64,000 nucleotides of DNA from Candidatus Viadribacter manganicus (GCF_001679665.1 NZ_CP013244.1:1488001-1552000); one strand, 5' to 3'. Shown: positions 24,440 to 33,296, numbered from the stretch's first letter. Notes: generated from the letters alone by a model not told the origin. A program made the numbers and translations.

Positions 24440-24820
24440 TCAACCGCGCCCGGCGCCGTACTTCAACGAATTGAGATAGGCGGCGACGTCGTCCCGGTCG
24501 TCCGGAGCGACGATTATGTTAGGCATGCTCGGGTGCGGCGAATGCAGCCAAGCATTGAGCGCGGTCGGGGTCATGCCGGGCAGGTTGGCGATGACTTCAA
24601 AAGGCGGAGCCTCGGGATTGGGCGAACGCGTCTGTCCCGTTTCGACGGCGTGGCAGGCTGCGCAAACACTTTGCGCATACGCCAACCCGCGCGCGGGCGA
24701 AGCTGCGGCGGTCATGTCGGGCGGCGACATTGCGCCGGGCGCTTGGACCGGCGTCCCCACGCACGCGCTCACCAGAAAAGCCAATCCAACAAGCATCATT
24801 CGCTGCATCGATGGGTACAT
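24440..24820 (-). CDS. Class I cytochrome c lipoprotein
   Basis: A 126-residue lipoprotein (lipobox LVSAC, Cys 20) with a heme-attachment site CAACH at residues 53-57 and Met ligands likely in PSMPN. YAQSVCAACHAVETGQTRSP and DVAAYLNSLKY are typical of small monoheme cytochromes c. It should sit in the periplasm on a lipid anchor and carry electrons. GGAGG before ATG 24820 decides the start. No oxidase genes adjoin. Confidence 0.88.
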   Translation of the reverse strand: MYPSMQRMMLVGLAFLVSACVGTPVQAPGAMSPPDMTAAASPARGLAYAQSVCAACHAVETGQTRSPNPEAPPFEVIANLPGMTPTALNAWLHSPHPSMPNIIVAPDDRDDVAAYLNSLKYGAGRG

Positions 24821-25056
24821 TGGGGACCTCCAGTATGATCCGACAGGGCCAAGTGGAAGCTTCAAGCGCTGCCATCCTCGAACGGGACACGTCTGTAGCT
24901 GGGCCATGTTATTGCGTCCCAGCGATCCATCTCGCCGCCGCACTCAACGCACGCGGCAACGCCCTTCAGACTCCATGTCCCACTCCCGAAGCGAAGTATG
25001 CGAGGATCGGCGGCGCTTGCTTTGCGCTTCGTCAATTATCCGGCCGGAGAGCCAAC

Positions 25057-25311
25057 ATGAGTGCCCGTGAAGACAGACTTTCCGACATCCGGATGATCGT
25101 GGCGCACGCGATCGGCCTGACACCCGCCGATATGGCGGACGAGGTCGATTTACTGACGACCTTCACTGCCGATTGGCGCGAAATTGGTACGGCAATAACG
25201 AGGATTGAAGAGAAGTACCGCGTGAGCATCCCGATGGACGAGGTGGGCAAGAACCCCACCATATTGTCGATTTACCGCGCAACAACGCATCACGCCAACT
25301 GGCCGGAATAA
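25057..25311 (+). CDS. Acyl-carrier-protein-like, modified serine missing
   Basis: An 84-residue protein of ACP size and helix pattern (DRLSDIRMIVAHAIGLTPAD, ITRIEEKYRVSIPMDEV, ILSIYRATTHH). In the place of the ADSL motif, where Ser carries phosphopantetheine, it reads FTADWREIG, so Ser is replaced by Trp 40. It is therefore unlikely to carry acyl chains in the usual way. GGAGA precedes the ATG. A FixK-like match TTGCGCTTCGTCAA (25022-25035) sits only 22 bases before the start, a poor activator position. Confidence 0.65.
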   Translation: MSAREDRLSDIRMIVAHAIGLTPADMADEVDLLTTFTADWREIGTAITRIEEKYRVSIPMDEVGKNPTILSIYRATTHHANWPE

Positions 25312-25370
25312 CCGCCTAGGGCCAAGACACCGCGTGAGCGATATTTCGTGACGGGCTTACTCTCTCCATT

Positions 25371-25426
25371 CCAGTCAGTGATTTCGCGTACACCGCACCG
25401 ACGCGATGTCGCCGATTGCTGACGCT
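25371..25426 (+). repeat. Intergenic repeat, copy 10
   Basis: CCAGTCAGTGATTTCGCG and GATGTCGCCGATTGCTGACG, between convergent genes. Subgroup with 12461 and 21704. Confidence 0.55.
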
Positions 25427-25455
25427 CACACCAAGCAGAGCCAACGCTGGCCGAG

Positions 25456-25887
25456 TTAGGAATCGAAGAAGCGAGTATTGATCCGACCGCTGGGCGGCGC
25501 CGGGTCCTTCGTCTCAAGTAGCCGCCCCTCGGCATCGTACACCCGATCTTCAGTGCGCATGTTGATACGATTATCCGGCGTTGAAACCACGAGGCTGCCA
25601 CCACACCCGGGATGGGCAAACGCTATGCGATGGGGATCGGGCGCAAATCCAATCGCACCGACGTGGTCGATTTCGATCCCGCCGAACTCGAGACATCTTG
25701 GCGGCGAACGGCGCCAATCGCGCCATGCCAAAGCAGCCATGACTTCCTCAACATGCGCCAGGTTCGTGGCGATCAGACGGTCGTCGCGCGCCACGACGCT
25801 TCTGAACAGCTTCGAGAACACGCGAGAACGCGCCTTGTCTTCGACCGCTCTTAGGTTGTCGCGGTATTGTTCTAACTGCGTTTCCAA
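25456..25887 (-). CDS. Hypothetical protein (143 aa)
   Basis: A 143-residue soluble protein: helical first half (EQYRDNLRAVEDKARSRVFS), then a beta-rich part with AHPGCGGSLVVSTPDNRINM. Start codon TTG at 25887 overlaps the stop of the upstream frame (25872). No family recognised. The overlapping TTG start suggests coupling to the upstream ORF. Confidence 0.6.
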   Translation of the reverse strand: METQLEQYRDNLRAVEDKARSRVFSKLFRSVVARDDRLIATNLAHVEEVMAALAWRDWRRSPPRCLEFGGIEIDHVGAIGFAPDPHRIAFAHPGCGGSLVVSTPDNRINMRTEDRVYDAEGRLLETKDPAPPSGRINTRFFDS

Positions 25888-26156
25888 TCGGGACCGCGCT
25901 GGTCAGACTTCAACAGCGCGAAACTCTGCGCAGGTGTGGCGCCAACCCAATCTCGGTCGACGCGAATGGTTCGTGAAGGGTCGGTGCGATAATGGAAGCC
26001 GCCCCACAATAGATAGCTTCCCCAGTGCTTCGAGAACTTGGTGCAACGCAGTTCTGTGAATGGTGCGGACACCTCACCCCCCGAAGTCTTGGTTGCCGCC
26101 TCAATGCAGAGAGGAGCTCTGGTTTGGGCGACGCTCGCGCTCAATTTACGCCGCAT
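25872..26156 (-). CDS. Hypothetical protein (94 aa), doubtful
   Basis: An ATG at 26156 opens a 94-residue frame with KFSKHWGSYLLWGGFHYRTD and IRVDRDWVGATPAQSF, plausible as a folded domain, and with GC-rich third positions like its neighbours. It overlaps the next gene by 16 bases. There is no signal peptide and no known motif. Weak evidence; could be a degraded gene. Confidence 0.38.
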   Translation of the reverse strand: MRRKLSASVAQTRAPLCIEAATKTSGGEVSAPFTELRCTKFSKHWGSYLLWGGFHYRTDPSRTIRVDRDWVGATPAQSFALLKSDQRGPDWKRS

Positions 26157-26240
26157 ATCCAAACGCGCCGCTACGGCTCGAGTTCGCCGAAACGCGACCT
26201 TCGTGGTCTTGAAGAGCATGGTCGCGAAGGCGGATGGCGG

Positions 26241-26702
26241 CTAGCGGGCGACGATCCGAACGCGAAAGGATTCACGCGTTGGCGGTGCGCCGCCGAAACG
26301 CCTGTGTTCGAGAACCAGGTCACTTGAGCCTGGCGCCGTCGCGACGAAGAAGAATGTCTGGATGGCGCCAACGCCGACGACAGACGCCTGCTGCTCCGGC
26401 TGGTCCGTTGTCGGCAGCGTGACAGATCCGTCGGGCGCAGGTGAGATAAACTCAGGCGTCTCCACTACCCTCCACGAGAAACCTTGCGGTTGCTGGCCCC
26501 GCAACTCCACAGAAAATGGCTGGCCGACCGGCGCCTCAACGGTTTGGCCATTCTGATCTTGCAGAACGCGGATGGACACCACCGCCGGCGCCTCCGGAAT
26601 CTCGGAAGCTGGCGCTTCGCTTGACAGCGCGTCGTCTTGCTTGACTTCCGGCGCCGGCGAGCACGCCATGAGAACCACGGCCACAAAAATCGCTCGCTTC
26701 AT
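26241..26702 (-). CDS. Chagasin/I42-like protease inhibitor lipoprotein
   Basis: A 153-residue lipoprotein (lipobox VLMAC, Cys 14). A disordered Pro/Glu-rich linker leads to an Ig-like domain with three loop motifs of the I42 (chagasin) inhibitors: FSVELRGQQPQGFSWRV, VVGVGAIQTFFF and LVLEHRRFGG, in that order. These block papain-type cysteine peptidases; the window encodes one such peptidase (9545), though no link is shown. Chagasin's exact NPTTGY and RPW residues are altered. Confidence 0.72.
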   Translation of the reverse strand: MKRAIFVAVVLMACSPAPEVKQDDALSSEAPASEIPEAPAVVSIRVLQDQNGQTVEAPVGQPFSVELRGQQPQGFSWRVVETPEFISPAPDGSVTLPTTDQPEQQASVVGVGAIQTFFFVATAPGSSDLVLEHRRFGGAPPTRESFRVRIVAR

Positions 26703-26867
26703 GAATATTGGCTCGGCCCTTTGCAGTACGAGTCAACATAAGGCGCGTATCTGATCTGTGCCAAGGGCGACCTTACCCATCACACGCGTGGCGTCACTTC
26801 ATCGAGCGGCGCGGTCGGGCATCGCCCAGCGCCCAGCCAGGGTTCTCGAACGGCGCGCCCAATCAAA

Positions 26868-26930
26868 TCCGGTCATTAGCTTAGCATCGATCGAACCGGC
26901 GCGCTGTCGCCGACAACGGCCTCTCGCCGG
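26868..26930 (+). repeat. Intergenic repeat, copy 11
   Basis: ATCCGGTCATTAGCTTAGCA and CGCTGTCGCCGACAACGGCC. The interval 26703-27095 has no gene; a second degenerate copy may lie at about 26790-26850. Confidence 0.55.
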
Positions 26931-27095
26931 CTAGTTTCCGTTCTGTCGTGTGTGGAACCGGCTTCCAGGTTGCGCGTTAAGGAACTACAGGCGCTACGCT
27001 TTGCCGATAATAGAAAACAAGGCTGAGCGTTGCATCGTGCCTATTTGCTCTTCTCGCAGGCGCCTCAGCATTCCCAAGCTGTCCAACGCCGCTCC

Positions 27096-28328
27096 ATGAG
27101 ATTTGGCGTCATCGCGACCCCCGCATCGCGGCGCCGCGGCGCTCGGTTGCTCGTGGTTCTTCTTGCGTTGTGCCTTGGTGCTTGCGGCACGGTTTCCCGG
27201 GACTTTGGCACTGCGTACCGCCACTCGGACGCCGTCGCCGCTTTGCCTGCCGGCGTGCAAATCCTGGCCCTGCAAGCGCCTCAAGATTTGGCGCTCGCCG
27301 AGCGCGTTCCGGCGCAGCCACCGTCCGAAAGTCACGCGATCCTCGCGCTCTCTGGAGGCGGCGCGAACGGCGCCTATGGCGCTGGCGTCATCGTGGGCTG
27401 GTCGCAAAGCGGAGATCGCCCGCAATTCGACGTGGTCACCGGCGTGAGTACGGGCGCACTCGCCGCACCCTTCGCTTTCCTCGGGCCCGATTGGGACGAT
27501 GAGCTCCAGCAAGTCTACACCGATGGCGGTACGCGCGGACTGGTGGGGTGGAGAAGCTTAGCAGCGTTCGTGGCCCCAAGCCTTTTCAGTTCGCGCGCGC
27601 TGCGCGAACTGATCGCCACTCACATCACACCAGAAATGCTCCGCCAGGTCGCAGCAGAGCACGCCAAGGGCCGGCGCCTACTTGTCGTGACAACCAATCT
27701 CGACGCCGCACAGCCAGTGATCTGGGACATGGGCGTCGTCGCCACGATCGGCGGTGAAAGAGGTCTGTCGCTCTTCCGCAGCATATTGCTGGCGTCCGCA
27801 AGCCTGCCAGGCATCTTCCCTCCGGTCCTCATCGAAGGCGTCTCGCCGGAAGGCATCGCTGTGCAGGAAATGCATGTCGACGGAGGCGTCAACCTGCCTT
27901 TCCTCGGCGTGCCAGAGGCGTTGCCGTCGTTGAGCGCCTCGACACCCGGCGGTGTCCGCCGAGTGCTTTACGTTATTGTGAATGGACAGATCACGGCACG
28001 TTACCACGCAACGGCCGGAAATCTGCCCGGCATCCTCGCACGCAGCTTCGACAGTTGGAGCAATGCCTCTCTACGCTCGGCGCTTGCCGAGAACGCCGCT
28101 TATGCGAACAGCGTTGGAATAAGCGTTTTCATCACGACAATTCCCGCCAGCGTCGATGCTTCAAGTTTGGATTTTGAACCCGCGGCCATGCGATCGCTTT
28201 TCGAACTCGGCAGAACACGCGCCGTCACTGGATTGGTATGGTCGCGCATTAGCGCTCCGCCGGCACTGACCGTGGAACAGCAAACCGGCGCCGTAGCGCC
28301 GAGTGTTGAGGCAATTCCATCCCGTTAG
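27096..28328 (+). CDS. Patatin-like phospholipase lipoprotein
   Basis: A 410-residue lipoprotein (lipobox CLGAC, Cys 30). Patatin core: oxyanion loop ALSGGGANGAYGAG (about residues 84-97), nucleophile elbow GVSTG with Ser 118, and catalytic Asp in HVDGGVN near residue 260. It should hydrolyse acyl lipids at the envelope. The start at 27096 follows from the short n-region; the frame runs back to 27030 without support. A single gene with no obvious partner. Confidence 0.87.
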   Translation: MRFGVIATPASRRRGARLLVVLLALCLGACGTVSRDFGTAYRHSDAVAALPAGVQILALQAPQDLALAERVPAQPPSESHAILALSGGGANGAYGAGVIVGWSQSGDRPQFDVVTGVSTGALAAPFAFLGPDWDDELQQVYTDGGTRGLVGWRSLAAFVAPSLFSSRALRELIATHITPEMLRQVAAEHAKGRRLLVVTTNLDAAQPVIWDMGVVATIGGERGLSLFRSILLASASLPGIFPPVLIEGVSPEGIAVQEMHVDGGVNLPFLGVPEALPSLSASTPGGVRRVLYVIVNGQITARYHATAGNLPGILARSFDSWSNASLRSALAENAAYANSVGISVFITTIPASVDASSLDFEPAAMRSLFELGRTRAVTGLVWSRISAPPALTVEQQTGAVAPSVEAIPSR

Positions 28329-28400
28329 GCTTCATCCAGGTATTGCCCATCACACCCCAATGTCCCCACTAGACCAGCCTAGGTCGTTGTACAGAATTTC

Positions 28401-28481
28401 TCGACTGACCTAGTCGCTCCAAAACTGCCAGCGGTGTCTTGCCTGCGTGAACGGCGTGAGTTCGCCGATGATTGCCATTCG
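28401..28481 (+). repeat. Intergenic repeat, copy 12
   Basis: TCGACTGACCTAGTCGCTCC then AAAACTGCC at left; GAACGGCGTGAGTTCGCCGA then TGATTGCCATTCG at right, between convergent genes. Confidence 0.75.
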
Positions 28482-28525
28482 TGGTTTGCGGCGTGAATGA
28501 GATCGCAACGCGGACGCCCCGGCAG

Positions 28526-29566
28526 TCAATCCAGCAGGCATTCGCCTTGAGCAGCCTTCGCCGGCTGGAACTCGCGAGGGCTCTTGCCGGTCCAACGCTT
28601 GAAGGCGCGGGAGAAGGCGGCGGGTTCGGAAAAGCCGACAAGGTAGGCGGTCTCGTTGACCGAGGCCCTGGCGCCGTTGAGGTAGCGCAGCGCCATGCGT
28701 TGGCGCAGCGCATCGAGCACCTGCTTGTAGGTTGCTTCCTCGGTCTTGAGCTTGCGGAACAGGGTCTGACGGCTGAAGCCCAAGGCGCGCGCGACAATTT
28801 CGGCGCCGACCTCGCCGGTGTGCAGCAGAGGAAGCAGCACGGCCTCGACCCGACCGCGGATAGTCTTCTGGTCCTCTAACTCCTGCAGCAGATCGTCGGC
28901 CCGCCGGGTCAGAACGCCGAACACATAGCGCGGCTGAAGCGCCACCGGCCAAGTCGCTATGCGCGGATCGAGCCGCATGGCGTTCCAGCCGCTGGAGAAG
29001 GTCACCGGGCACTGGAAAATGCGGTCGTACTCGGCCCGCCAGGCCGGCGCCGGGTGGGTAAAGTGCACCTCAAGCACGTGCGGCTCGGGCAGGAAGCGGC
29101 GAGGGCCACAGACCAGGCGGGCGAAGGCCCCTTCGCTCAGCTCGGGGAAGGCGTTGGGATCAGCACGCGTGTCGACCATCCACAGCTGGCCGTCGCGCGC
29201 TGACAGCACGAAGCGCGGCCCGTCGCTGAGCCCCGCGGTCTCGAGCGTCAGCCGGCTGAGACGCTGCATCTGTGCGAACGCATCGCCCATGGTGGGTGAA
29301 GCGTTCATGATCAGCCCGACGATCGACATCTCCGCTAGGTCGACTGCCTCGCCGAAATGCAGCGCCAGCGCCGGGTCGCCGCAGAGGTCCTGGGCTGCGC
29401 GCATGAGCGCGATATAGGTCTCGAACGGCAGACGGGCGTCGGACTCCTCCAAGTCGGCGGCGCGCAGGCCGGCTCGCGCTAAGAGCGCCGCGCGACCAGC
29501 GCCTCGCTGCACAGCATACGCCATCAGGCCAGCGGCGACCCCTGCAGACACGGTCAGGTTCGACAT
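28526..29566 (-). CDS. AraC family regulator with N-terminal sensing domain
   Basis: A 346-residue regulator. Residues about 15-200 form the arabinose-binding-like/OruR type N-terminal domain (LPFETYIALMRAAQDLCGD); the last 100 residues are the AraC double helix-turn-helix (ARALGFSRQTLFRKLKTEE and NETAYLVGFSEPAAFSRAFK). It diverges from a membrane-protein gene 86 bases away, its likely target. Third-position GC looks higher than in neighbours, and a truncated integrase lies close by, so the locus may be acquired. Confidence 0.88.
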   Translation of the reverse strand: MSNLTVSAGVAAGLMAYAVQRGAGRAALLARAGLRAADLEESDARLPFETYIALMRAAQDLCGDPALALHFGEAVDLAEMSIVGLIMNASPTMGDAFAQMQRLSRLTLETAGLSDGPRFVLSARDGQLWMVDTRADPNAFPELSEGAFARLVCGPRRFLPEPHVLEVHFTHPAPAWRAEYDRIFQCPVTFSSGWNAMRLDPRIATWPVALQPRYVFGVLTRRADDLLQELEDQKTIRGRVEAVLLPLLHTGEVGAEIVARALGFSRQTLFRKLKTEEATYKQVLDALRQRMALRYLNGARASVNETAYLVGFSEPAAFSRAFKRWTGKSPREFQPAKAAQGECLLD

Positions 29567-29652
29567 CAGCGCGGCCCCTGGTGTTACGAACGATCATGCG
29601 CGCGGGAGGCACGATCATGGCGCCCGCCGGGCATGTCGACAAAAAAAGGTCC

Positions 29653-30462
29653 ATGAAATTGAGGATTCCCGTCTTTCCGGTCCTGTTGGCCGCCACCACA
29701 GCGCTGCTGCCGTCAATCGCCTTGGCGGACACGCTGCAGGCCCGGCCCGGCGATCCGGCCTGGATGCATCTTGGCGCCGATGCCTTGCTGTGGGCGCACA
29801 TCGCGGGCGGAGCAATCGGGATGATAACCGGCGTCGTCGCCCTGGCGGTGCGCAAGGGCCAGAGGGTCCACCGTGCTGCGGGATCAGTGTTCTTCTTGGC
29901 GATGTTCGTGGCCTACGCAATTGGCGCAGGCGTGGCGCCGTTCCTTGAAACTGGACAGCGACCCAATTTCGTCGCCGGCATCATGGCGCTCTACCTGTTG
30001 GTGAGCGGCGCCGCGGCGGCCCGACGGCGCGATGTCAAGGCCGGCGCCCCGGAAGTTATCGGGCTGATCGTCGCTCTCTCCATTGCCGCTGCCGGCGTTC
30101 TCTTCATGCGGATCGGCGCGGCCAGCCCCAGCGGCACGGTGGACGGCTCGCCGCCACAGGCTTTCCTGCTCTTCACCATCGCCGGAGCCTTCGCCGCAGC
30201 GGGCGAGTTGCATGTGCTCGTGCGCAAGCTCTTGCCCAACGTCTCACGCATCGCCCGGCACTTGTGGCGGATGTGCTTTTCGCTATTCATCGCCTCGGGG
30301 TCGTTCTTCCTCGGACAGATGCAAGTGTTTCCCGAGGCTCTACAGCAGTCAGTGCTGCTGCCCGTGCTCGCTCTGGCGCCGTTACCGGTCATGCTGTTCT
30401 GGCTGGGCAAGGTCCACTTCGATGAATGGCGCCGGCAGCGGCCGAAGGCGGCGGTCGCATGA
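29653..30462 (+). CDS. Multi-pass membrane protein (DUF2306-like)
   Basis: A 269-residue protein with a possible signal (or first helix) and about six further helices. ADALLWAHIAGGAIGMITG with AVRKGQRVHRAAGSVFF resembles the DUF2306 family of predicted membrane proteins with His-containing helices. ATG 29653 is preceded by AAAGGT. Its stop overlaps the ATG of the next gene (ATGA). The divergent AraC gene probably controls both. Function unknown. Confidence 0.75.
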   Translation: MKLRIPVFPVLLAATTALLPSIALADTLQARPGDPAWMHLGADALLWAHIAGGAIGMITGVVALAVRKGQRVHRAAGSVFFLAMFVAYAIGAGVAPFLETGQRPNFVAGIMALYLLVSGAAAARRRDVKAGAPEVIGLIVALSIAAAGVLFMRIGAASPSGTVDGSPPQAFLLFTIAGAFAAAGELHVLVRKLLPNVSRIARHLWRMCFSLFIASGSFFLGQMQVFPEALQQSVLLPVLALAPLPVMLFWLGKVHFDEWRRQRPKAAVA

Positions 30463-30950
30463 ACATACTGGGCCGTCTGTTTCCGCGTAGTCTTACGAAC
30501 GCATATCAAGGGTCGTGGGCAGCGGTTTGGCTGCTTGCGCCCGTCTTGATCATAAAGACTATGATTGGGTTTAACTTCAGTGGACTGAACCCCTTCATCA
30601 GTGTGAGCGAAGTTCTGCAAACGGTAGATGGAGTGCCGCTCGACACGTTCAGCCCTGCAGCGGTCGCGAGCATCATCAGCTCTGCAGGCGCCTGGGGTAT
30701 GGCGCTATTTGCCTTGTGCTTGTTTACTTGGCTTGTCGTCGTGCGCTATCGCGCCGGTTTACCAGCCGCCATCTTGTTGCTCTTGATTGAGCAGGTTGGC
30801 CGCACCGGCGTCGATACGGTGGGCTTAGTCGCGGAGGTCGCGGCCACACGGGCAATGCCGGCCGCTGGCGCGGTGATCAATCTCGGCATGACGGCGCTTC
30901 TGACCATCGCCTTTCTGCTCTCGCTATTGAGAGTAAAGCATCTGAACTAG
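30459..30950 (+). CDS. Four-helix membrane protein
   Basis: A 163-residue membrane protein with four helices (AVWLLAPVLIIKTMIGF, MALFALCLFTWLVVVRY, GLPAAILLLLIEQVG, INLGMTALLTIAFLLSLL). It overlaps the previous gene by 4 bases. The layout is like the membrane protein at 44746 in this window. No known function. Confidence 0.7.
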   Translation: MNILGRLFPRSLTNAYQGSWAAVWLLAPVLIIKTMIGFNFSGLNPFISVSEVLQTVDGVPLDTFSPAAVASIISSAGAWGMALFALCLFTWLVVVRYRAGLPAAILLLLIEQVGRTGVDTVGLVAEVAATRAMPAAGAVINLGMTALLTIAFLLSLLRVKHLN

Positions 30951-31014
30951 CCGCGAGCCATTAGTGGGTTTGCGAAGAAGCCATAGACCGCACGCGCAAC
31001 CCGACGGGCAGCCA

Positions 31015-31284
31015 ATGGCCTGGGCCCTCGCAAAATCCCATCACCTTTCGACGCGCCAATACGCGCGAATTGTCCAAGGCTGGGTGGCATCCATCGGGCT
31101 GAACCCAGCCACTTATGGAACGCACTCACTTCGGCGCACTAAGGCTGCGCTCATCTATCGGAAAACCGGCAATCTCCGAGCAGTGCAGCTACTGCTCGGG
31201 CACACAAAGCTGGAAAGTACGGTGCGCTATCTCGGCGTCGAGGTTGATGACGCCATCGCCATTTGCGAGGGCGTCGACCTTTGA
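31015..31284 (+). pseudogene. Tyrosine recombinase (integrase), 3' fragment
   Basis: Only the last ~90 codons of a phage-type integrase remain: STRQYARIVQGWVASIGLNP, then HSLRRTKAALIYRKTGNLRA (His and Arg of the active site) and LLLGHTKLESTVRYLGVEVD (second His and nucleophile Tyr). The N-terminal arm, core-binding domain and first catalytic Arg are absent. It lies just after the AraC/membrane block and before an intergenic repeat. Confidence 0.75.
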
Positions 31285-31292
31285 TCCGCACT

Positions 31293-31370
31293 GGATGGCC
31301 GGTTCGGGTCGGATCGGCCATTCTTTCGTCCGAGCCAAAGCGGCTCACGATCGCCGAAGGCAGTCGTTCA
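31293..31370 (+). repeat. Intergenic repeat, copy 13
   Basis: GGATGGCCGGTTCGGGTCGG and GGCTCACGATCGCCGAAGGC-AGTCGTTC, right after the integrase fragment's stop. Confidence 0.6.
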
Positions 31371-31384
31371 ACAAGTTCGCTCAG

Positions 31385-32110
31385 TCATAAGAAGGGTCGC
31401 GCGATCGCGTTTGCCGCGAGCCGGAACCACGTGGTGTCAAATGCGAACACTTCGACCAAGTGGACGCCCACCATACCGCTGCCGACGAAGGCATAGACCC
31501 AGTGCACGCGGCGCTCTCGGACGAAATCGACAGCAGCGGCGATCACGATCAGAGAGTCGGCGAGAAGCAACGAGTAGAAGAAGACCGGATTATCGATCGG
31601 TGGAAAATAGTGCCGAAAGCGGAACCATGCCGGTCCGAGCGAGGCGATAAAGGCCAGCAGCATGAGGCGTCTGTGCACATCCGCTCGGCGGCGAAGGAAA
31701 AAGGCGCTGGCCACGAGCACCGAGAACACTGTCATTTCCATAAAGATGACGAGTAATTCCCGGCTCGCCATATCGATATCGCCGGTCGCGGCTGTGCGTT
31801 CGCTGGCTAGCCTCCCGACGCCGAGCGTGGAAACGACCACGGCAATGACAAGGCCTGCGCCGACCCAACCCAGGGTCCTGTGTAATCGAACATCTTTGCG
31901 ATGCACCCAGATGGTTTGGGTCGCGAAGAAGACCACCCAGCTGAACAGGAAAGCACCGTGCATGTAGATCAGCAGCGGTGCGGAAAACGTGCCGGATAAG
32001 AGGGGCATGAAGAAGGTCTTGGTGAAGCCCACCAAGGCCACCAAGATGCCACCCATTCCCATCCAAACAAAAAGTCTGGAACGCTGAGCGCGCTCCATAT
32101 TGCGATGCAT
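31385..32110 (-). CDS. Seven-helix membrane protein
   Basis: A 241-residue membrane protein with about seven helices (WMGMGGILVALVGFTKTFF, APLLIYMHGAFLFSWVVFF, VFFYSLLLADSLIVIAAAV). The pattern YMHGAFLFSW and HRTLGWVGAGL is similar to the gene at 36224 (LHAHAVLMGSF, HERLGPIGAVL), so the two are likely distant paralogues. GGAGGGGG precedes ATG 32110. No catalytic motif seen. Confidence 0.75.
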   Translation of the reverse strand: MHRNMERAQRSRLFVWMGMGGILVALVGFTKTFFMPLLSGTFSAPLLIYMHGAFLFSWVVFFATQTIWVHRKDVRLHRTLGWVGAGLVIAVVVSTLGVGRLASERTAATGDIDMASRELLVIFMEMTVFSVLVASAFFLRRRADVHRRLMLLAFIASLGPAWFRFRHYFPPIDNPVFFYSLLLADSLIVIAAAVDFVRERRVHWVYAFVGSGMVGVHLVEVFAFDTTWFRLAANAIARPFL

Positions 32111-32165
32111 CGGGCCCCCTCCGAAACGAGCCTACAAGCGTTCGAGTTCAGCAGCTAGCAGCCGT

Positions 32166-32246
32166 TTGAGCGGCCTAGTCTGCCCAAACCTGCCGCCTGC
32201 ATGCTTCTCGCGTGAAGGGCCAGCGCTCGCCGATACCTGTCATTCG
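32166..32246 (+). repeat. Intergenic repeat, copy 14
   Basis: TTGAGCGGCCTAGTCTGCCC then AAACCTGCCGCC at left; GCTCGCCGATACCTGTCATT at right. Very close to copy 12. Confidence 0.75.
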
Positions 32247-32271
32247 TCGCCTCAGCATGGCATGGCAATGC

Positions 32272-33093
32272 TCAGTGCGAGAAAAGCAAATTCGGCGCGC
32301 CTGCTCCATGCACTAGTGCTCTCGTTGTGCCGCCCAGAACCATTTCGAATAAGCGTGGCCGCCCGTAAGCACCTGCGACCAAGAGCTCGCACTTATCCGC
32401 TCGCGCGGCGGACAATAACGATTCCGCCACACGCGCGCCGCGCACCTCACGAAGCGCGATATTCGTCACCCCATGAAGCCCTAGATAGGCGCGCAATTTT
32501 TCAGAACTGGAAGCTTCCGCCTCCGCGGTCTCATCATCGACATTGCGCAGAATGAGGACCCCGGAGGCCGCCTGAAGCAAAGGCAACGCAGCACGGACAG
32601 CGCGCGCTGCTTGTCCACTGCCATCCCAAGCGATAGCGACCGGACCGCCAGCGACAGCTGCGCCCTTGATCAACATCACTGGCGCTCGAGTCGAGAGAAG
32701 CGTCTCCGCGAACAGCGCTCCAAGAGTCGACTGCACGGCGGCGCCCGCAAACAGCACCAGGTCCGCGAGAACCGCCGCCGGCGCCAGAGCCACCGCTGGC
32801 AGAAGCGCGCGCTTCTCGACTGTGACGGCGACCCCTTCCCGGGCCGCCACGTCCCGCCCAAGCGCTTCTAAGCGCTCCTGGGCAACGCGCTCGGAAGCGA
32901 TGATGCGTTCGCTGGCGTCACCAACGGTTTGGAGTGCGGCGCCGTAGTACACGAGATCGGCGGCGGGATCTGGAAACGCGGGTGTGACCAAAACCTGCGC
33001 GCCAAAGCGCGCGCCGAGCTTGCCGGCCGCCCCAACAACATCGACGTCCGAATCTTCGCCGCACGCGACAACTATGATTGATTTGAGAGTCAT
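32272..33093 (-). CDS. Tandem universal stress protein (UspA)
   Basis: A 273-residue two-domain Usp. The first unit begins MTLKSIIVVACGEDSD; the second has the nucleotide-binding GAYGRPRLFEMVLGGTTRAL near the end. Only the C-terminal unit keeps the glycine pattern, so the first may not bind ATP. AAGGAGG precedes ATG 33093. A FixK-type box lies 47 bases upstream, matching the arrangement for the USP at 18785. Confidence 0.88.
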   Translation of the reverse strand: MTLKSIIVVACGEDSDVDVVGAAGKLGARFGAQVLVTPAFPDPAADLVYYGAALQTVGDASERIIASERVAQERLEALGRDVAAREGVAVTVEKRALLPAVALAPAAVLADLVLFAGAAVQSTLGALFAETLLSTRAPVMLIKGAAVAGGPVAIAWDGSGQAARAVRAALPLLQAASGVLILRNVDDETAEAEASSSEKLRAYLGLHGVTNIALREVRGARVAESLLSAARADKCELLVAGAYGRPRLFEMVLGGTTRALVHGAGAPNLLFSH

Positions 33094-33140
33094 GGAGACC
33101 TCCTTGAAGGTCACCTACGGCGCATCGAAGCACGCCCGCC

Positions 33141-33154
33141 TTGCGCCAGATCAA
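33141..33154 (-). promoter_or_regulatory. FixK/FNR-type box upstream of USP
   Basis: TTGCGCCAGATCAA fits TTG[AC]-N6-[TG]CAA and ends 47 bases before ATG 33093. The same TTGCG-N4-ATCAA form is seen at 3458. Confidence 0.55.
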
Positions 33155-33296
33155 CGTGGCGCGACATCCATGAGTTCCCGCATTTCCGCGACTATAGATT
33201 GTCCGCAGCAGACTTTTCAGTCCTGCCCATTATGAGCCGTACGCACAAACAGGTATGGCGGGTTTGGGCCATCGAATGCCGAGCAGTCAAAACATG

